DNA from: Bradyrhizobium symbiodeficiens
GTDB lineage: Bacteria; Pseudomonadota; Alphaproteobacteria; Rhizobiales; Xanthobacteraceae
DNA: 64,000 bases
Assembly (NCBI RefSeq): GCF_002266465.3
Contig: NZ_CP029427.2
Location: 1,304,501-1,368,500, forward strand
Reading direction: 5' to 3'
A program made the translations under genes and the position numbers. Shown in pieces: positions 21,038 to 30,402 of the stretch (position 1 is its first letter; each line of letters starts with the position of its first letter). The notes under the pieces were generated by a model that saw nothing but the letters and a program-made list of their open reading frames with translations, was not told where the DNA came from and made no database searches.

Positions 21038-21322
21038 ATGAAGATTAAGTCAACCAAATTGGCCGGTATCGCACTGGCCGTAATCGTGATGGCGGGAGGC
21101 GCCGCCTTCGCCCAGGGCACCATGGCGCAGCAGGATGCGTGTCGCCCCGACGTCTTCCGGCTGTGTAGCAGCTACATCCCCGACGTCGGCGAGATCGTCG
21201 CCTGCCTGCGCGGCAACGAAGTACGCCTCAGCACTCCTTGCCGCGAGGTGATGTTCGGCGAGCGGGCGGAGCCGGAGCGCTACGTGAGATCGTCCCGCGA
21301 CCGGTCGAACTGGGAGCAATGA
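21038..21322 (+). CDS. Small secreted Cys-rich-repeat protein
   Basis: A 94-residue secreted protein: a Sec signal peptide (cleavage after AAFA, about residue 25) and one motif with the spacing of the cysteine-rich repeat (ACRPDVFRLCSSYIPDVGE, then IVACLRGN and STPCREVM). Four cysteines fit two disulfides in the periplasm. Such proteins are common in alphaproteobacteria with no known function. A good ribosome site (GGAGAG) lies 7 bp before the ATG. The upstream 100 bp is AT-rich near 20995-21030 (TGTATTATTTACAATTAA), probably its promoter. It is followed by a secreted lipase-like gene about 107 bp on. Confidence 0.72.
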   Translation: MKIKSTKLAGIALAVIVMAGGAAFAQGTMAQQDACRPDVFRLCSSYIPDVGEIVACLRGNEVRLSTPCREVMFGERAEPERYVRSSRDRSNWEQ

Positions 21323-21428
21323 GGTCGCAAGCAGCGGCAGATGCCGGCGCTGAAGTGCGAGCCGAATGCGGCGCGACCTGCGTCAAGCAGCATGCCGCTG
21401 TAGCCAGAAACTGAGAGAGGAGCCGCCC

Positions 21429-22646
21429 GTGAAATTAGCATTCAGATCCTTCGCGATCGCAACGCGCTGTCTCACGGCGCTCGCCTGCGTCGCCGCGTTG
21501 GCCCTGTCCGCAGGGATAGCCAACGCGCAGACGCCATTCTACCAGGCATACGGGAATGACCTGGTCGGACCGCCCGGCACCCTGATCCGTTCAGAGCCGA
21601 TGATGTTCGCGCCCGCAGGCGCACAGGCCTACCGCGTGCTCTATCGCTCCACTGGGTTGCATGGCGAACCCGTTGCCGTATCCGGCGTGATCATCGTTCC
21701 GCCGGGGCCGGCTCCAGCGGGCGGCCGCCCCATCGTGGCCTGGGCGCATCCGACGACCGGCGTGGTTCCGCATTGTGCGCCGTCGCTCGCGATCTTCGTC
21801 TTCCAGCAGATGGCAGGGCTCCGTCAGTTGATCGAGCAGGGCGTCGTCGTGGCTGCGACCGATTACCCCGGCCTCGGAACGCCGGGTCCGCACCCCTATC
21901 TGGTCGGTGACAGCGAGGCGCGCTCGGTGATTGATTCCGTTCGCGCTGCAAGGGAGCTGCCTGGAGTGGGCAGTGGCAATATGTTCGCCGTCTGGGGACA
22001 TTCGCAGGGCGGTCAAGCATCGCTCTATACCGGTTTGATTGCGAAGAGCTATGCGCCGGAGCTGCGTCTGGTGGGCGTCGCCGCGGCCGCGCCAGCCACG
22101 TCGCTGGTGACGCTGATGGGAGACGACTTCAAGACCAGCGGTGGCAAGAACCTTACCGCAATGACGCTCTGGTCGTGGTCAAGGGTATTCGGGGCGCCCA
22201 TCGACAAGGTCGTTGTGCCCGAGGCGATCCCGACGGTCGATCGGCTCGCCGGCGAATGCATCGAATCGATCTTCGACATCGTGGCCCGGCGTAGGACCGA
22301 GAAGCCCCTGGAGGAGCAGTTTCTCTCCGTTCCCAACATTGCCAATGTCGAGCCGTGGCGGTCGCTCGCAACGCGCAATTCGCCTGGCGCCCTGCCTTCG
22401 CAGATTCCGCTGTTCCTCGCGCAAGGCACGACGGACGACCTCGTGCGCCCCGAAGTGACCCGAGCCTACATGCAGCGGCAATGCAAGGCAGGCGGCAGGG
22501 TCACGATGATGTGGGTGCCCGGCGTCGGTCACGGCTTGGTCGCCCGGGACAGTGCGGACGCGGCGGTTGCGTGGATGATGGATCGCTTCTCGGGCCGGCC
22601 GGCACCCAGCGACTGCGGACGGCAATCCCAGGCCTCGGCTCAATAG
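21429..22646 (+). CDS. Secreted lipase-like alpha/beta hydrolase
   Basis: A 405-residue exported hydrolase resembling the secretory-lipase (LIP) family. It has a signal peptide ending at IANAQ (about residue 36). The nucleophile motif is WGHSQGGQA (Ser about 198). The acid is probably in QGTTDDLV and the base in GVGHGLVA near the C-terminus, completing a Ser-Asp-His triad. I chose the GTG at 21429 with a strong ribosome site (GAGAGGAG) just before it; the frame is open to 21366. It ends 7 bp before the ABC exporter gene, so the two are likely one transcript. A paralogue-like hydrolase lies at 51468. Confidence 0.8.
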   Translation: MKLAFRSFAIATRCLTALACVAALALSAGIANAQTPFYQAYGNDLVGPPGTLIRSEPMMFAPAGAQAYRVLYRSTGLHGEPVAVSGVIIVPPGPAPAGGRPIVAWAHPTTGVVPHCAPSLAIFVFQQMAGLRQLIEQGVVVAATDYPGLGTPGPHPYLVGDSEARSVIDSVRAARELPGVGSGNMFAVWGHSQGGQASLYTGLIAKSYAPELRLVGVAAAAPATSLVTLMGDDFKTSGGKNLTAMTLWSWSRVFGAPIDKVVVPEAIPTVDRLAGECIESIFDIVARRRTEKPLEEQFLSVPNIANVEPWRSLATRNSPGALPSQIPLFLAQGTTDDLVRPEVTRAYMQRQCKAGGRVTMMWVPGVGHGLVARDSADAAVAWMMDRFSGRPAPSDCGRQSQASAQ

Positions 22647-22653
22647 GTGGACC

Positions 22654-24450
22654 ATGACGCGGCTGGTGTTCGAGTTGATCCGTCCTTATCGCGGCTGGTT
22701 GGCGATCGTATTTGGCGCGATGCTGATCGAAATCGCCGCGACGCTGGCTGCACCATGGCCGCTGAAGCTCGTCATCGACGACGCGCTCGGCAATCACCAT
22801 CTGCCACATTGGTTGGCGTGGGCGCATGAATATGGAGGCTTTGGCAAGCATACGCTCGGCGTCGCCCTGTTCGCGGGGGCCGCAACACTTGCGGTCGCTG
22901 CCATCGGGGCGGTCGCGAGCTATGTCGACAACTACTTCACGACCAGCGTGGGGCAGTGGGTTGCCAATGACCTGCGTCTTCGCATCTACGAACACCTCCA
23001 TCGCCTGTCGCTGCGCTACTATGACCATGCAAAGATCGGCGCGCTGGTGTCGACCATCACCACGGATGTTACCACCATTCAGAACTTCGCGTCCGCTTCC
23101 ACGCTCGATATCGCTGTCGATCTCATCACCATCCTGTTCATGGTGGGCGTGATGTTCTGGCTGGAGTGGGACTTCACTCTGATAGCGGTCGCGTTTACGC
23201 CGCTTCTCCTGGTGTTCATCTTTCATTTCAAGAAAGCCGTCAAGGCGGCGACACGCACGGTGCGTGTCAAACAAAGCGAATTACTGTCTATCGTGCAGAG
23301 GGGGCTGGGATCCATCCGTGTTACCAAGGCATTCGGGCGCCAGGATATTGAACTGGCCCGTCTGGAGGAGGCCAGCCACGCCACCGTTGCGGCGGCGCTT
23401 CGCGCGCGTCAGATCAAATCGCTGATGTCGCCTGTCGTCAGCATGGTCGTTGCGATCTGCACGGCTATCGTGCTGTGGAAGGGAACGTCGTTGATCGTGG
23501 CGGGAACAATGACGGTCGGCGCCCTGACGGTCTACCTCGCCTATCTCAAGCAGTTCTTCAAACCGGTGAAGGATCTGGCGAGCATGACCAGCACGGTCGC
23601 GCAAACCACCGTCGCCCTGGAGCGCATCCAGACGATCCTGTCGTCCGACGAGGTCATCAAGGAGCGCGACAATGCAATTGATCCGGGCCGGGTCCGGGGC
23701 GCGATCACTTTTGATCGGGTCTCCTTTGGATACGAAAAGGAAGAGCCTGTCCTTCACGAAGTGTCCTTCGCGATCGAGCCGGGCCAGGTCGTCGGCATTG
23801 TGGGGCCGACCGGGTCCGGCAAGTCGACGGTACTGAGCTTGCTGCCCCGCTTTTACGATCCGCTGTTCGGACACATTCGGATCGATGGCATCGATGTCGT
23901 CGACTTCAAGCTTGCCGCCCTGCGGTCTCAAATTGCCTTCGTGCTGCAGGATACGGTGCTGTTCCACGGTACTGTTCGGGAGAACATCGCCTACGGCCGG
24001 CCGGATGCGACTGATGACGAGATATTGGCTGCTGCAAAGGTTGCCAATGCCGATGAGTTCATCACGCGCATGCCGCTCGGCTACGATTCCATCGTTGGTG
24101 AACGCGGCGACACGCTTTCCGGCGGCCAGCGGCAGCGAATAGCCATTGCCCGTGCCGTGATTCGCAACAGCCCGATTCTGGTGCTGGACGAACCGACGGC
24201 CGCGCTGGATGCCGAATCGGAGCGCCTGGTCATTGATGCTCTGCGACAACTGATGAAGGGCCGTACCGTCATCATGATCGCGCATCGCCTCAACACTCTG
24301 ATCGGCGCCGACAAGATCATCGTCCTCAAAGATGGATTGGTGGCGGAAGAGGGGACGCAGGAGGAACTGCTCGCCCGAGGTGGAGTATTCGCCGAATTAC
24401 ACCGAATTCACCATCAGACGTCCGCATCCGGCGTTGCCGCCGCCGCGTGA
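22654..24450 (+). CDS. ABC exporter, fused permease-ATPase (MsbA/MDR-like)
   Basis: A 598-residue half-transporter that would work as a homodimer in the inner membrane. A six-helix transmembrane domain occupies residues 1 to about 320, with the family's RLRIYEHLHRLSLRYYD segment (about 108-124). The ATPase domain follows: Walker A GPTGSGKST (about 384-392), Q-loop VLQDT, signature LSGGQRQR (about 488-495), Walker B ILVLDEPTA (about 508) and H-loop IAHR. It resembles lipid and multidrug exporters; the substrate is not readable. It lies between the secreted hydrolase (7 bp) and the phospholipase D-like gene (31 bp), suggesting an operon concerned with lipids or the envelope. Confidence 0.9.
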   Translation: MTRLVFELIRPYRGWLAIVFGAMLIEIAATLAAPWPLKLVIDDALGNHHLPHWLAWAHEYGGFGKHTLGVALFAGAATLAVAAIGAVASYVDNYFTTSVGQWVANDLRLRIYEHLHRLSLRYYDHAKIGALVSTITTDVTTIQNFASASTLDIAVDLITILFMVGVMFWLEWDFTLIAVAFTPLLLVFIFHFKKAVKAATRTVRVKQSELLSIVQRGLGSIRVTKAFGRQDIELARLEEASHATVAAALRARQIKSLMSPVVSMVVAICTAIVLWKGTSLIVAGTMTVGALTVYLAYLKQFFKPVKDLASMTSTVAQTTVALERIQTILSSDEVIKERDNAIDPGRVRGAITFDRVSFGYEKEEPVLHEVSFAIEPGQVVGIVGPTGSGKSTVLSLLPRFYDPLFGHIRIDGIDVVDFKLAALRSQIAFVLQDTVLFHGTVRENIAYGRPDATDDEILAAAKVANADEFITRMPLGYDSIVGERGDTLSGGQRQRIAIARAVIRNSPILVLDEPTAALDAESERLVIDALRQLMKGRTVIMIAHRLNTLIGADKIIVLKDGLVAEEGTQEELLARGGVFAELHRIHHQTSASGVAAAA

Positions 24451-24481
24451 CGCCGTAGGGGTCGTCCAGAGAAACAAGACC

Positions 24482-25465
24482 ATGTCACACAGGCTGATCG
24501 TTCTTCCCGATGACACTCCCGACGCGATCATTGATCCGATCAATGCCGCCAGACATGCGCTGAACGTCCGGATGTTCCTGTTCACCGACCCGACGTTGCT
24601 CAACGCCGTCATTGCGGCAAGGCGCCGCGGCGTCAACGTTCGCGTCATGCTCAACCCGGCGAGGCGAGACGGGACCGATGAAAACGGCGCGGCGCGCGAG
24701 GCGTTGCTGGCAGCCGGCGTCAACGTGCATCACAGCAGTTCGGAGTTCGCCGTTACTCATCAGAAATCAATGGTCATCGACAACCGGGTCGGCTTGGTCG
24801 AATCGCTCAATTGGGAAACACGCGATCTGACCCAAACCCGCGACTACGCGATTGAGACCACCGACAAGGCCGAAGTTGCAGAGATGGTGCGATGTTTCGA
24901 CGCCGACTGGGGGGAGAAGTCGTTCGCACCGGGACCGGATAGCGGCCTGATCTGGTGTCCCAACAACGGCCGCCAACGCATCGCGGCGTTCATCGATAGC
25001 GCGAGGGAGACGCTTTGGCTCCAGAACGAGCGTTACCAGGACATGGTGATCATCGAGCGGCTGGTGCGCGCGGTCAATCGCGGCGTTCGCGTCCGTATCA
25101 TGGCGCGCGCACTTCATAAGCTGAAAAGCAAGAAGCTCTTCGAAGGCGTCAGCGGATTACGGATCGTGCACGACGTCGGCGCAAAGGTCCGCACGCTCAA
25201 GCATCTCAAGCTGCACGGCAAGATCATGATTGCCGACGACAAGCGTGCGATCGTCGGGTCGATCAATCTGAGCCCGGGGAGCTTCGACGACCGGCGCGAG
25301 CTTGCAATCGAGACGTCGTCCGAACACGTCATACGACGGCTGGCTCAGACCGCCCAGCACGACTGGAAATCTTCGCGAAAGCTGCGGCTGTCAGATGAGG
25401 CCGTGCTGGCGGATCTTGAAGGGCATGGTGTAAAGGATACGTGGCGGCTTGCCCTTGCTCGTTAG
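24482..25465 (+). CDS. Phospholipase D-like protein (two HKD motifs)
   Basis: A 327-residue member of the PLD superfamily, which includes phospholipases, cardiolipin synthases and nucleases. The two HxKxxxxD motifs are THQKSMVIDN (about 97-106) and LHGKIMIADD (about 243-252), the latter followed by GSINLSPGSFDDRRELAIE-type residues typical of cardiolipin synthase-like proteins. There is no signal or membrane segment at the N-terminus from the ATG at 24482; the frame is open to 24332 inside the ABC gene. Short spacing suggests co-transcription with the hydrolase and ABC exporter. I infer a lipid phosphodiester role, but a nuclease cannot be excluded. Confidence 0.83.
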   Translation: MSHRLIVLPDDTPDAIIDPINAARHALNVRMFLFTDPTLLNAVIAARRRGVNVRVMLNPARRDGTDENGAAREALLAAGVNVHHSSSEFAVTHQKSMVIDNRVGLVESLNWETRDLTQTRDYAIETTDKAEVAEMVRCFDADWGEKSFAPGPDSGLIWCPNNGRQRIAAFIDSARETLWLQNERYQDMVIIERLVRAVNRGVRVRIMARALHKLKSKKLFEGVSGLRIVHDVGAKVRTLKHLKLHGKIMIADDKRAIVGSINLSPGSFDDRRELAIETSSEHVIRRLAQTAQHDWKSSRKLRLSDEAVLADLEGHGVKDTWRLALAR

Positions 25466-25480
25466 GCGAGGGCATATCGG

Positions 25481-26410
25481 TCAATCGGACGCTATCCACT
25501 CCAGGCCGGGCATATCGATTTCGCCGACACGACGTTCGATGAACTTTATGAGACAGTCACGGACCGCTTCGGCGGCCCGCGTAAGCGGAAGATCGCCGGA
25601 TTGTACGATCGAACAGGTCAGACATATCGGCGGATCGATCGGGACCGGCTTGGCGAATGCGTGAGGGCCGAAGTGGGACATATCGCCCACCGGCAAGACC
25701 GTATAGCCGACCTTGTTCTGCACCGCCGACAATTCGGTGCCGAGTGAGTCCGCCTCCAGCGCAAGCTTCAGGGGCAGCTTGGCGTCGGCAAACATCCGAT
25801 CGAGGATGTCGCGGCGGCCGTTGCCCGGCGCCGGAAGCACCAAGGGTAGTCCGGCAAGCTTCTCGAGCGATATTGCACTCGGATTGTCCGACAAAGGCTC
25901 GCTGCAAATGAGAAAGAGCTTTTGCCTGAAAAGTGGCATTCGTGTCAAACGAGCAGTCAGTCCATCCTCATAGACAATCGCGAGCTCGAGCGCGGCGGAT
26001 GAAGTCCTTTGCTCGAGAGAAAGGCTGTCACCATCAGAAACTCGAAGCGCGACCTTGGGAAGGTTCGCGCGGCACTCCTCGACGACCCCGGCGACAAGCT
26101 TGGCGGCGAGGGATGAAGCAATGCCGAGGTTGACGTGGCCGACCGGCTCACTTCCGCTGGACTGAACCAGGCTTGGGAGCCTGTCGAGCCGGCGGAGAAT
26201 GGCAGAGGCTTTCTCGTAGAGTACCTCGCCCGCAGCAGTCGGTCGAACGCCACGTGCGCTCCTTTGCAGCAGCGAGACGCCCAGCCGCCCCTCCAATTCG
26301 GCGATTTGCTGACTAAGGGCGGGCTGCGCGACATGGACGATCGACGCAGCGCGAGAAAAGCTGCCGGCGTCCACGATTTTCACGAAATATCGAAGCTGGC
26401 GAAACTGCAT
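25481..26410 (-). CDS. LysR-type regulator, NAC-like (intact)
   Basis: A 309-residue transcriptional regulator and the only intact one of three related LysR genes in the window. The N-terminal winged helix begins MQFRQLRYFVKIVDAGSFS and continues with HVAQPALSQQIAELE (about 26-40) and RGVRPTAAGEVLYE, very close to the NAC/Cbl branch. Residues from about 90 on form the effector-binding domain. NAC of Klebsiella binds ATA-N9-TAT; eight intergenic elements in this window contain that pattern, so this protein is the best candidate to bind them. It is convergent with the phospholipase D-like gene (15 bp) and divergent from a small exported protein with operator copy 6 between; that copy points away from the regulator gene. 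Confidence 0.9.
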   Translation of the reverse strand: MQFRQLRYFVKIVDAGSFSRAASIVHVAQPALSQQIAELEGRLGVSLLQRSARGVRPTAAGEVLYEKASAILRRLDRLPSLVQSSGSEPVGHVNLGIASSLAAKLVAGVVEECRANLPKVALRVSDGDSLSLEQRTSSAALELAIVYEDGLTARLTRMPLFRQKLFLICSEPLSDNPSAISLEKLAGLPLVLPAPGNGRRDILDRMFADAKLPLKLALEADSLGTELSAVQNKVGYTVLPVGDMSHFGPHAFAKPVPIDPPICLTCSIVQSGDLPLTRAAEAVRDCLIKFIERRVGEIDMPGLEWIASD

Positions 26411-26640
26411 GTTTTCCCGGCGATGCTCTGAATCCTATTATCGGTCGCTATAAAGTGAAGCACAAGATAGAGACGCCCCGAATTAATGCAAACCGCCCCC
26501 GGTACGCCGCAGGGGTGATAGAAGATCAGGACACGTTCTAGTTGGGTCCCGTCCGGCAGCGTCTTTTCCTGCCCGCGTCATTTTCGTCCGTAAGGCTCTG
26601 GCAGAGTCTTGCGACTTGATCGCAGCCATAGGACGCGCCG

Positions 26641-26663
26641 ATACCTGCATATCGAAGCGGTAT
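26641..26663 (-). promoter_or_regulatory. NAC-like operator, copy 6
   Basis: Copy 6 on the minus strand: CAAATA-N9-TATGCAGGTAT. The core is base-identical to copy 4, and similarity continues downstream for about 30 bp. The CAAATA end faces the 93-residue exported protein gene (26820) at about 154 bp. It lies in the 409-bp gap 26411-26819 between the LysR gene and that protein; nothing else is apparent in the gap. Confidence 0.75.
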
Positions 26664-26819
26664 TTGTTTTCCATGCCGGCTTGCAGCATTTGTCTTCCGC
26701 GTTGATGGGCGGGACTTCTCGATAGTCCGGTGGCCCAGTTCCAGACCTCGATAACCAGCCGGTTGGCATGGCATCGCGATCGATGCCTTGCATCGCTTAC
26801 TATTGAATGGAGCCTGTCG

Positions 26820-27101
26820 ATGAAGACGAATTTTGCTCGCCGTGTGTCCTCCTCCGTGTCGTTCAAGCCGAAATATGCGGCCATTGCGATCGCGAGCATG
26901 CTCGGCGTTGTCCTGACCGTTTCGGATGCCAGCGCCTTCACATGCATGAGAGGTGCCTATCGCGCCGGTTGTGCCAGCCGCTATGGCGCGGTCGGTATCG
27001 GTCCGAACGGCGCAATGGCCGTCGGACGATACGGCAATGTCTATGCCTATCGCCGCGGCTCCGGGTGCTTCTGGCGCAACGGCCAGCGCATCTGCCTCTA
27101 G
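26820..27101 (+). CDS. Small exported protein, unknown function (93 aa)
   Basis: A 93-residue secreted protein with a signal peptide (hydrophobic about residues 20-34, cleavage after DASA at about 39). The mature part is rich in Gly, Arg, Tyr and Cys (FTCMRGAYRAGCASRYG, and GCFWRNGQRICL at the end); four cysteines could pair. I recall similar small proteins from Bradyrhizobium but no function. The ATG at 26820 was chosen because the signal starts there; the frame is open to 26730. It is followed by the DUF3300 gene after 70 bp and preceded by operator copy 6. Confidence 0.72.
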   Translation: MKTNFARRVSSSVSFKPKYAAIAIASMLGVVLTVSDASAFTCMRGAYRAGCASRYGAVGIGPNGAMAVGRYGNVYAYRRGSGCFWRNGQRICL

Positions 27102-27171
27102 CGACACAACCATTCACAGGAAATTGCCAGCGGCGGCGCACGAGGTGTGCTGCGGCGAAAGGAGAATAGAG

Positions 27172-28482
27172 ATGACCAACAAGACTGCAATGACAATGCG
27201 CAGGCTCGCTTTTTGCGCCTTGCCACTCTCACTCGTTTCAAGCCTCGCCACGGCGCCGGCTCGCGCACAAGACGCGACCGTTCCCGCTCAGATCCAGAGC
27301 CAAACCCAGACTCAAGCTTCATTTTCCGAAGCACAGATCGAGCAGTTCGTCGCCCCGATCGCGCTCTATCCGGATCCGCTCTTGACGCAGATCCTGATGG
27401 CTTCGACCTATCCGCTCGAGGTGGTCGAGGCGGCGCGCTGGTCGCGCGACAATTCCACGGTGAATGGCCCAGCCCTTCAGGATGCGATGCAGGCACAATC
27501 CTGGGACCCGAGCGTCAAGGCCCTCACCGCCGTGCCGCAGACACTCGAAATGATGAGCGACAAGCTAGACTGGACGCAGCAGCTCGGCGACGCCTTTCTC
27601 GCGCAGCAGCAGGACGTGCTCAACGCCGTGCAGAAGCTCCGTGCCGAGGCGCAAGCGGCGGGTAACCTGCGATCCACGCCGCAACAGGTCGTCACGACCG
27701 CACCGGCCCCTGATGGAGTCGCTGCTTCTGCTGTGCAGCAACCGATCGTGATCGAGCCCGTCAACCCCAACGTCTACTACGTCCCTGTCTATAATCCGGC
27801 GGTGACCTATGGTGCCTGGGATTATCCCGACTATCCGCCGTTCTACTGGTCGCCGCCCGGTTTCGTCGCCAGCAATGTCGTGTCGTTTGTCACGGGTGTT
27901 GCGGTAGGTGCTGCGATCTGGGGCGGGTGCAACTGGCGGAATCACAGCGTGATCATCAACGTCAACCGCTACAATATCTTCAACCATACCAACATCAACA
28001 TCACCAACAATACCTGGGTCCACAACCCGGCGCATCGTCATGACGTCCCTTACCCGAACGCCCGCGTGGCGCAGCGTTTCGACCGCGCCAACGAGGCGGC
28101 GGCTCGCGATGCGCTTCGCGACCGTGCCAATGCCCAGCATGACGATTTCTTTAAGGATCTCAACAATGCCGAGCACGGCGGTGTGTCCAGCGACCGCGCC
28201 GACACCGAGCGTACAGACGCGTTCCGCCGAACGGAAGGCAATGCCGGGGATGCCGAGCGGAGAATAGCGCCGGCGCTCCCGGACAGGCGCGATGGCGCAT
28301 ACGGACGGGACGGCGGCGACGGGGCATCGGAAAGTGCGACGCCGGAACGTCGCGAGTTCGCGCCTCGCAACGATGCCGGGCGGCGATTCATGCGTTCCCG
28401 TGTCCAGACCTTCCGACCGGAGCGGCGCGCCATGGGCGGTCGCGGAGTTCACGGTCGAGGCGGCGGTCATCACAGGCTCTGA
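27172..28482 (+). CDS. DUF3300 exported protein
   Basis: A 436-residue envelope protein. It has a signal peptide ending at APARAQ (about 33), then the DUF3300 domain (about 50-260) with its conserved ALYPDPLLTQILMASTYPLE (about 66-85) and YWSPPGFV. Residues about 265-300 are rich in Asn and aromatic residues (NVNRYNIFNHTNINITNN), and the last 130 residues are charged, Arg/Asp/Gly-rich and probably disordered. No enzymatic activity is known for the family. I chose the ATG at 27172 with a GGAGAATAGAG ribosome site; the frame is open to 26953. It is followed by a DUF4403 gene in the same direction. Confidence 0.85.
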   Translation: MTNKTAMTMRRLAFCALPLSLVSSLATAPARAQDATVPAQIQSQTQTQASFSEAQIEQFVAPIALYPDPLLTQILMASTYPLEVVEAARWSRDNSTVNGPALQDAMQAQSWDPSVKALTAVPQTLEMMSDKLDWTQQLGDAFLAQQQDVLNAVQKLRAEAQAAGNLRSTPQQVVTTAPAPDGVAASAVQQPIVIEPVNPNVYYVPVYNPAVTYGAWDYPDYPPFYWSPPGFVASNVVSFVTGVAVGAAIWGGCNWRNHSVIINVNRYNIFNHTNINITNNTWVHNPAHRHDVPYPNARVAQRFDRANEAAARDALRDRANAQHDDFFKDLNNAEHGGVSSDRADTERTDAFRRTEGNAGDAERRIAPALPDRRDGAYGRDGGDGASESATPERREFAPRNDAGRRFMRSRVQTFRPERRAMGGRGVHGRGGGHHRL

Positions 28483-28530
28483 TCAATCAAACCAGTCCCC
28501 AGACGGGGAAACGACAATTGAGGTAGTATC

Positions 28531-29970
28531 ATGCACATAATCTCTGCTTCATGCATCCGGCACCGCCGCATCGCCTTCGGGCGATCGGCTCGCGCAGGTC
28601 TCGCGACGCTGGGCCTTATGAGTCTCTGCTCGACTGCGTTCGCGGCGGATAAGCCGCCGCTGGCTCCCGACACCGTGGCGCCGTTCACGACCGACTCGCG
28701 AATCTCAGCGACCATCGAGTTCAGCTTGCGGGCGCTGGCGTCCGATATCGAGGAGGACATTCCGCGGCGGCTCGCGTCGATCGACGAGCGCGTGAGCTGC
28801 GTGCATCGCCGGGTACTCTTTTTCCGGGTCAACGCCAATTGCGATGTCTATGGCTTTGTCGAGCGTTCCGGATCAGTTTCGCTCTACGGCCGTGGTGACC
28901 GCGTCTATGGTTCAGTGCCCATCTATGGTGCGCTGGAAGGGCAGGGCGCCAATCGCTTCACTTCCCGCATTCATGGTGAGACCGAGGCCAGCGCCACCAT
29001 CGAAGTCGAAGCGCGTCCGCAATTGACGCGCGACTGGTCGCTCGACCTGAATTTCAGCGACGGCTTTCGCTGGAGCGAGCCGCCCGTTCTGCATGTCCTC
29101 GGCCGGGAGATTCCGCTCTCTAACTATGCCGAGCCGCGGATCCGGACCCAGCTCGCTCGTGTGAGAGAGCGCGCGCTGGCTGCGGCGCGGCGGCTGGACT
29201 TGCACGACAAGGCCGCGAAGGCCTGGCGGGATGCCTTCGAGCCGATCGAGCTTTCGAACAATCCTCAGGTCTGGCTGCAACTAACACCGCAGAGCGCTTC
29301 CTTCGCCGGCGTGCGGGCCGATTCCGGAATGCTGCGGGGCTCGCTTGAGCTGTCCGGCTCCGCTGAAACCGTAGTCGGACGAGAACCGCCTGCGATAACG
29401 CCCACCGAATTGCCGTCGCTTGGCCGTGAAGTCAGCGAACCAGGGACGTTCGACGTCATCCTTCCCGTTCGCGTCGGTTATGACGTGCTGAAGGACAAGA
29501 TCAGACAGGCTGTCAACGCCGTGGCACCTGTAGCAGGCTTGTCCGTCCAAGACGTGGACGTCTATCCATCGTCAGGAAAGCTCGTGCTCGGTCTCCGTGT
29601 CGCCAAGGCGTCCGACACGAATGCGGATGCCGGCCAGTGGATCTATCTGACTGGCGGGCTCCAGGTGGATGCTGATGGCCATGCCGTTCGCTTCTCCGAC
29701 CTTGCTGCGGACGTGAATGACGAAGGACTGGCGTCGCTGGTCAATCCGCTGGTAGCGCAATTACGGGACAAGATGAGCGTTGACTATGGCGTTGCCTACG
29801 AGAACCTTCTCAATGCAGCCAATGCGAAACTGAACCGGCCACTTGAAGATGGCTTCCGCATGGAAGGACATCTCTCCTCAGCCAAATTGGAGAAGGTGTA
29901 TCTCCCGGCCGACGGCATCGTCATCGCGCTTCGCGCCAGCGGCGATCTCACTATCCTGTACGGCATGTGA
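28531..29970 (+). CDS. DUF4403 exported protein
   Basis: A 479-residue exported protein. The signal peptide ends near AFAAD (about residue 38). The rest matches DUF4403: a repeated lipid-binding-like fold with the motif NNPQVWLQLTPQSASFAGV (about 236-254), followed by GSLELSGSAETVVG and PSLG. The family is predicted to be structurally related to bactericidal/permeability-increasing-type (TULIP) folds, but no ligand is proven. It follows the DUF3300 gene by 48 bp. Together with the nearby lysozyme inhibitor and efflux pump it suggests an envelope-stress block, which is inference from position. Confidence 0.8.
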   Translation: MHIISASCIRHRRIAFGRSARAGLATLGLMSLCSTAFAADKPPLAPDTVAPFTTDSRISATIEFSLRALASDIEEDIPRRLASIDERVSCVHRRVLFFRVNANCDVYGFVERSGSVSLYGRGDRVYGSVPIYGALEGQGANRFTSRIHGETEASATIEVEARPQLTRDWSLDLNFSDGFRWSEPPVLHVLGREIPLSNYAEPRIRTQLARVRERALAAARRLDLHDKAAKAWRDAFEPIELSNNPQVWLQLTPQSASFAGVRADSGMLRGSLELSGSAETVVGREPPAITPTELPSLGREVSEPGTFDVILPVRVGYDVLKDKIRQAVNAVAPVAGLSVQDVDVYPSSGKLVLGLRVAKASDTNADAGQWIYLTGGLQVDADGHAVRFSDLAADVNDEGLASLVNPLVAQLRDKMSVDYGVAYENLLNAANAKLNRPLEDGFRMEGHLSSAKLEKVYLPADGIVIALRASGDLTILYGM

Positions 29971-30084
29971 GCCCATGCGCGACCGGTAGCTCGGAGGTCG
30001 ATCGCCATCGAACGGTGTTTGCGTCTGGAACGCCGCTTCAAGCAAGCAGCTGAATCGTGGCGATCAAACAAGGGATGAGCAACG

Positions 30085-30402
30085 ATGAGAACTATTGCGA
30101 GGCTGATATTGGCAGGTCTTGTATCGATCGGATCGGCGACCTGTGCATTCGCAGGCAGCGCTTCGTACGTCTGCTCAGACGGCACGATGGTCCGCGCGGT
30201 GTTTCGCGGTCTCGGGCAGAACGGCTCAGTTCAACTGAGCTTTGGTGGACAGGGTCATTTCGTCAAGATTGCGCAAGCGCCGTCGGCTGACGGAGGCAGG
30301 TACGCCGAAGGCAGCACGGAATTTTGGATCAAAGGAAAGGCAGCTCGACTGACACGAGCAGGCCATACGACGGAGTGCAAAACAACGGATCCAAGATCAT
30401 GA
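30085..30402 (+). CDS. MliC-type C-type lysozyme inhibitor
   Basis: A 105-residue periplasmic protein resembling MliC/PliC, which bind and block C-type lysozyme. A signal peptide ends at CAFA (about 23). The domain pattern is visible: YVCSDGTMVRAVF (about 28-40), the loop with SADGGRYAEGS (about 67-77), and FWIKGKAARLTR (about 80-91), ending in a paired cysteine (TTECKT). No lipobox is seen, so it should be soluble in the periplasm. Its stop overlaps the next gene's start (ATGA at 30399), so it is translationally coupled to an RND efflux adaptor, an unusual partner. Confidence 0.8.
   Translation: MRTIARLILAGLVSIGSATCAFAGSASYVCSDGTMVRAVFRGLGQNGSVQLSFGGQGHFVKIAQAPSADGGRYAEGSTEFWIKGKAARLTRAGHTTECKTTDPRS

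Noticed and set aside
28496..28509. TCCCC-AGAC-GGGGA hairpin between the DUF3300 and DUF4403 genes
   Set aside because: A stem of 5 bp with no T-tract is too weak to call a terminator.
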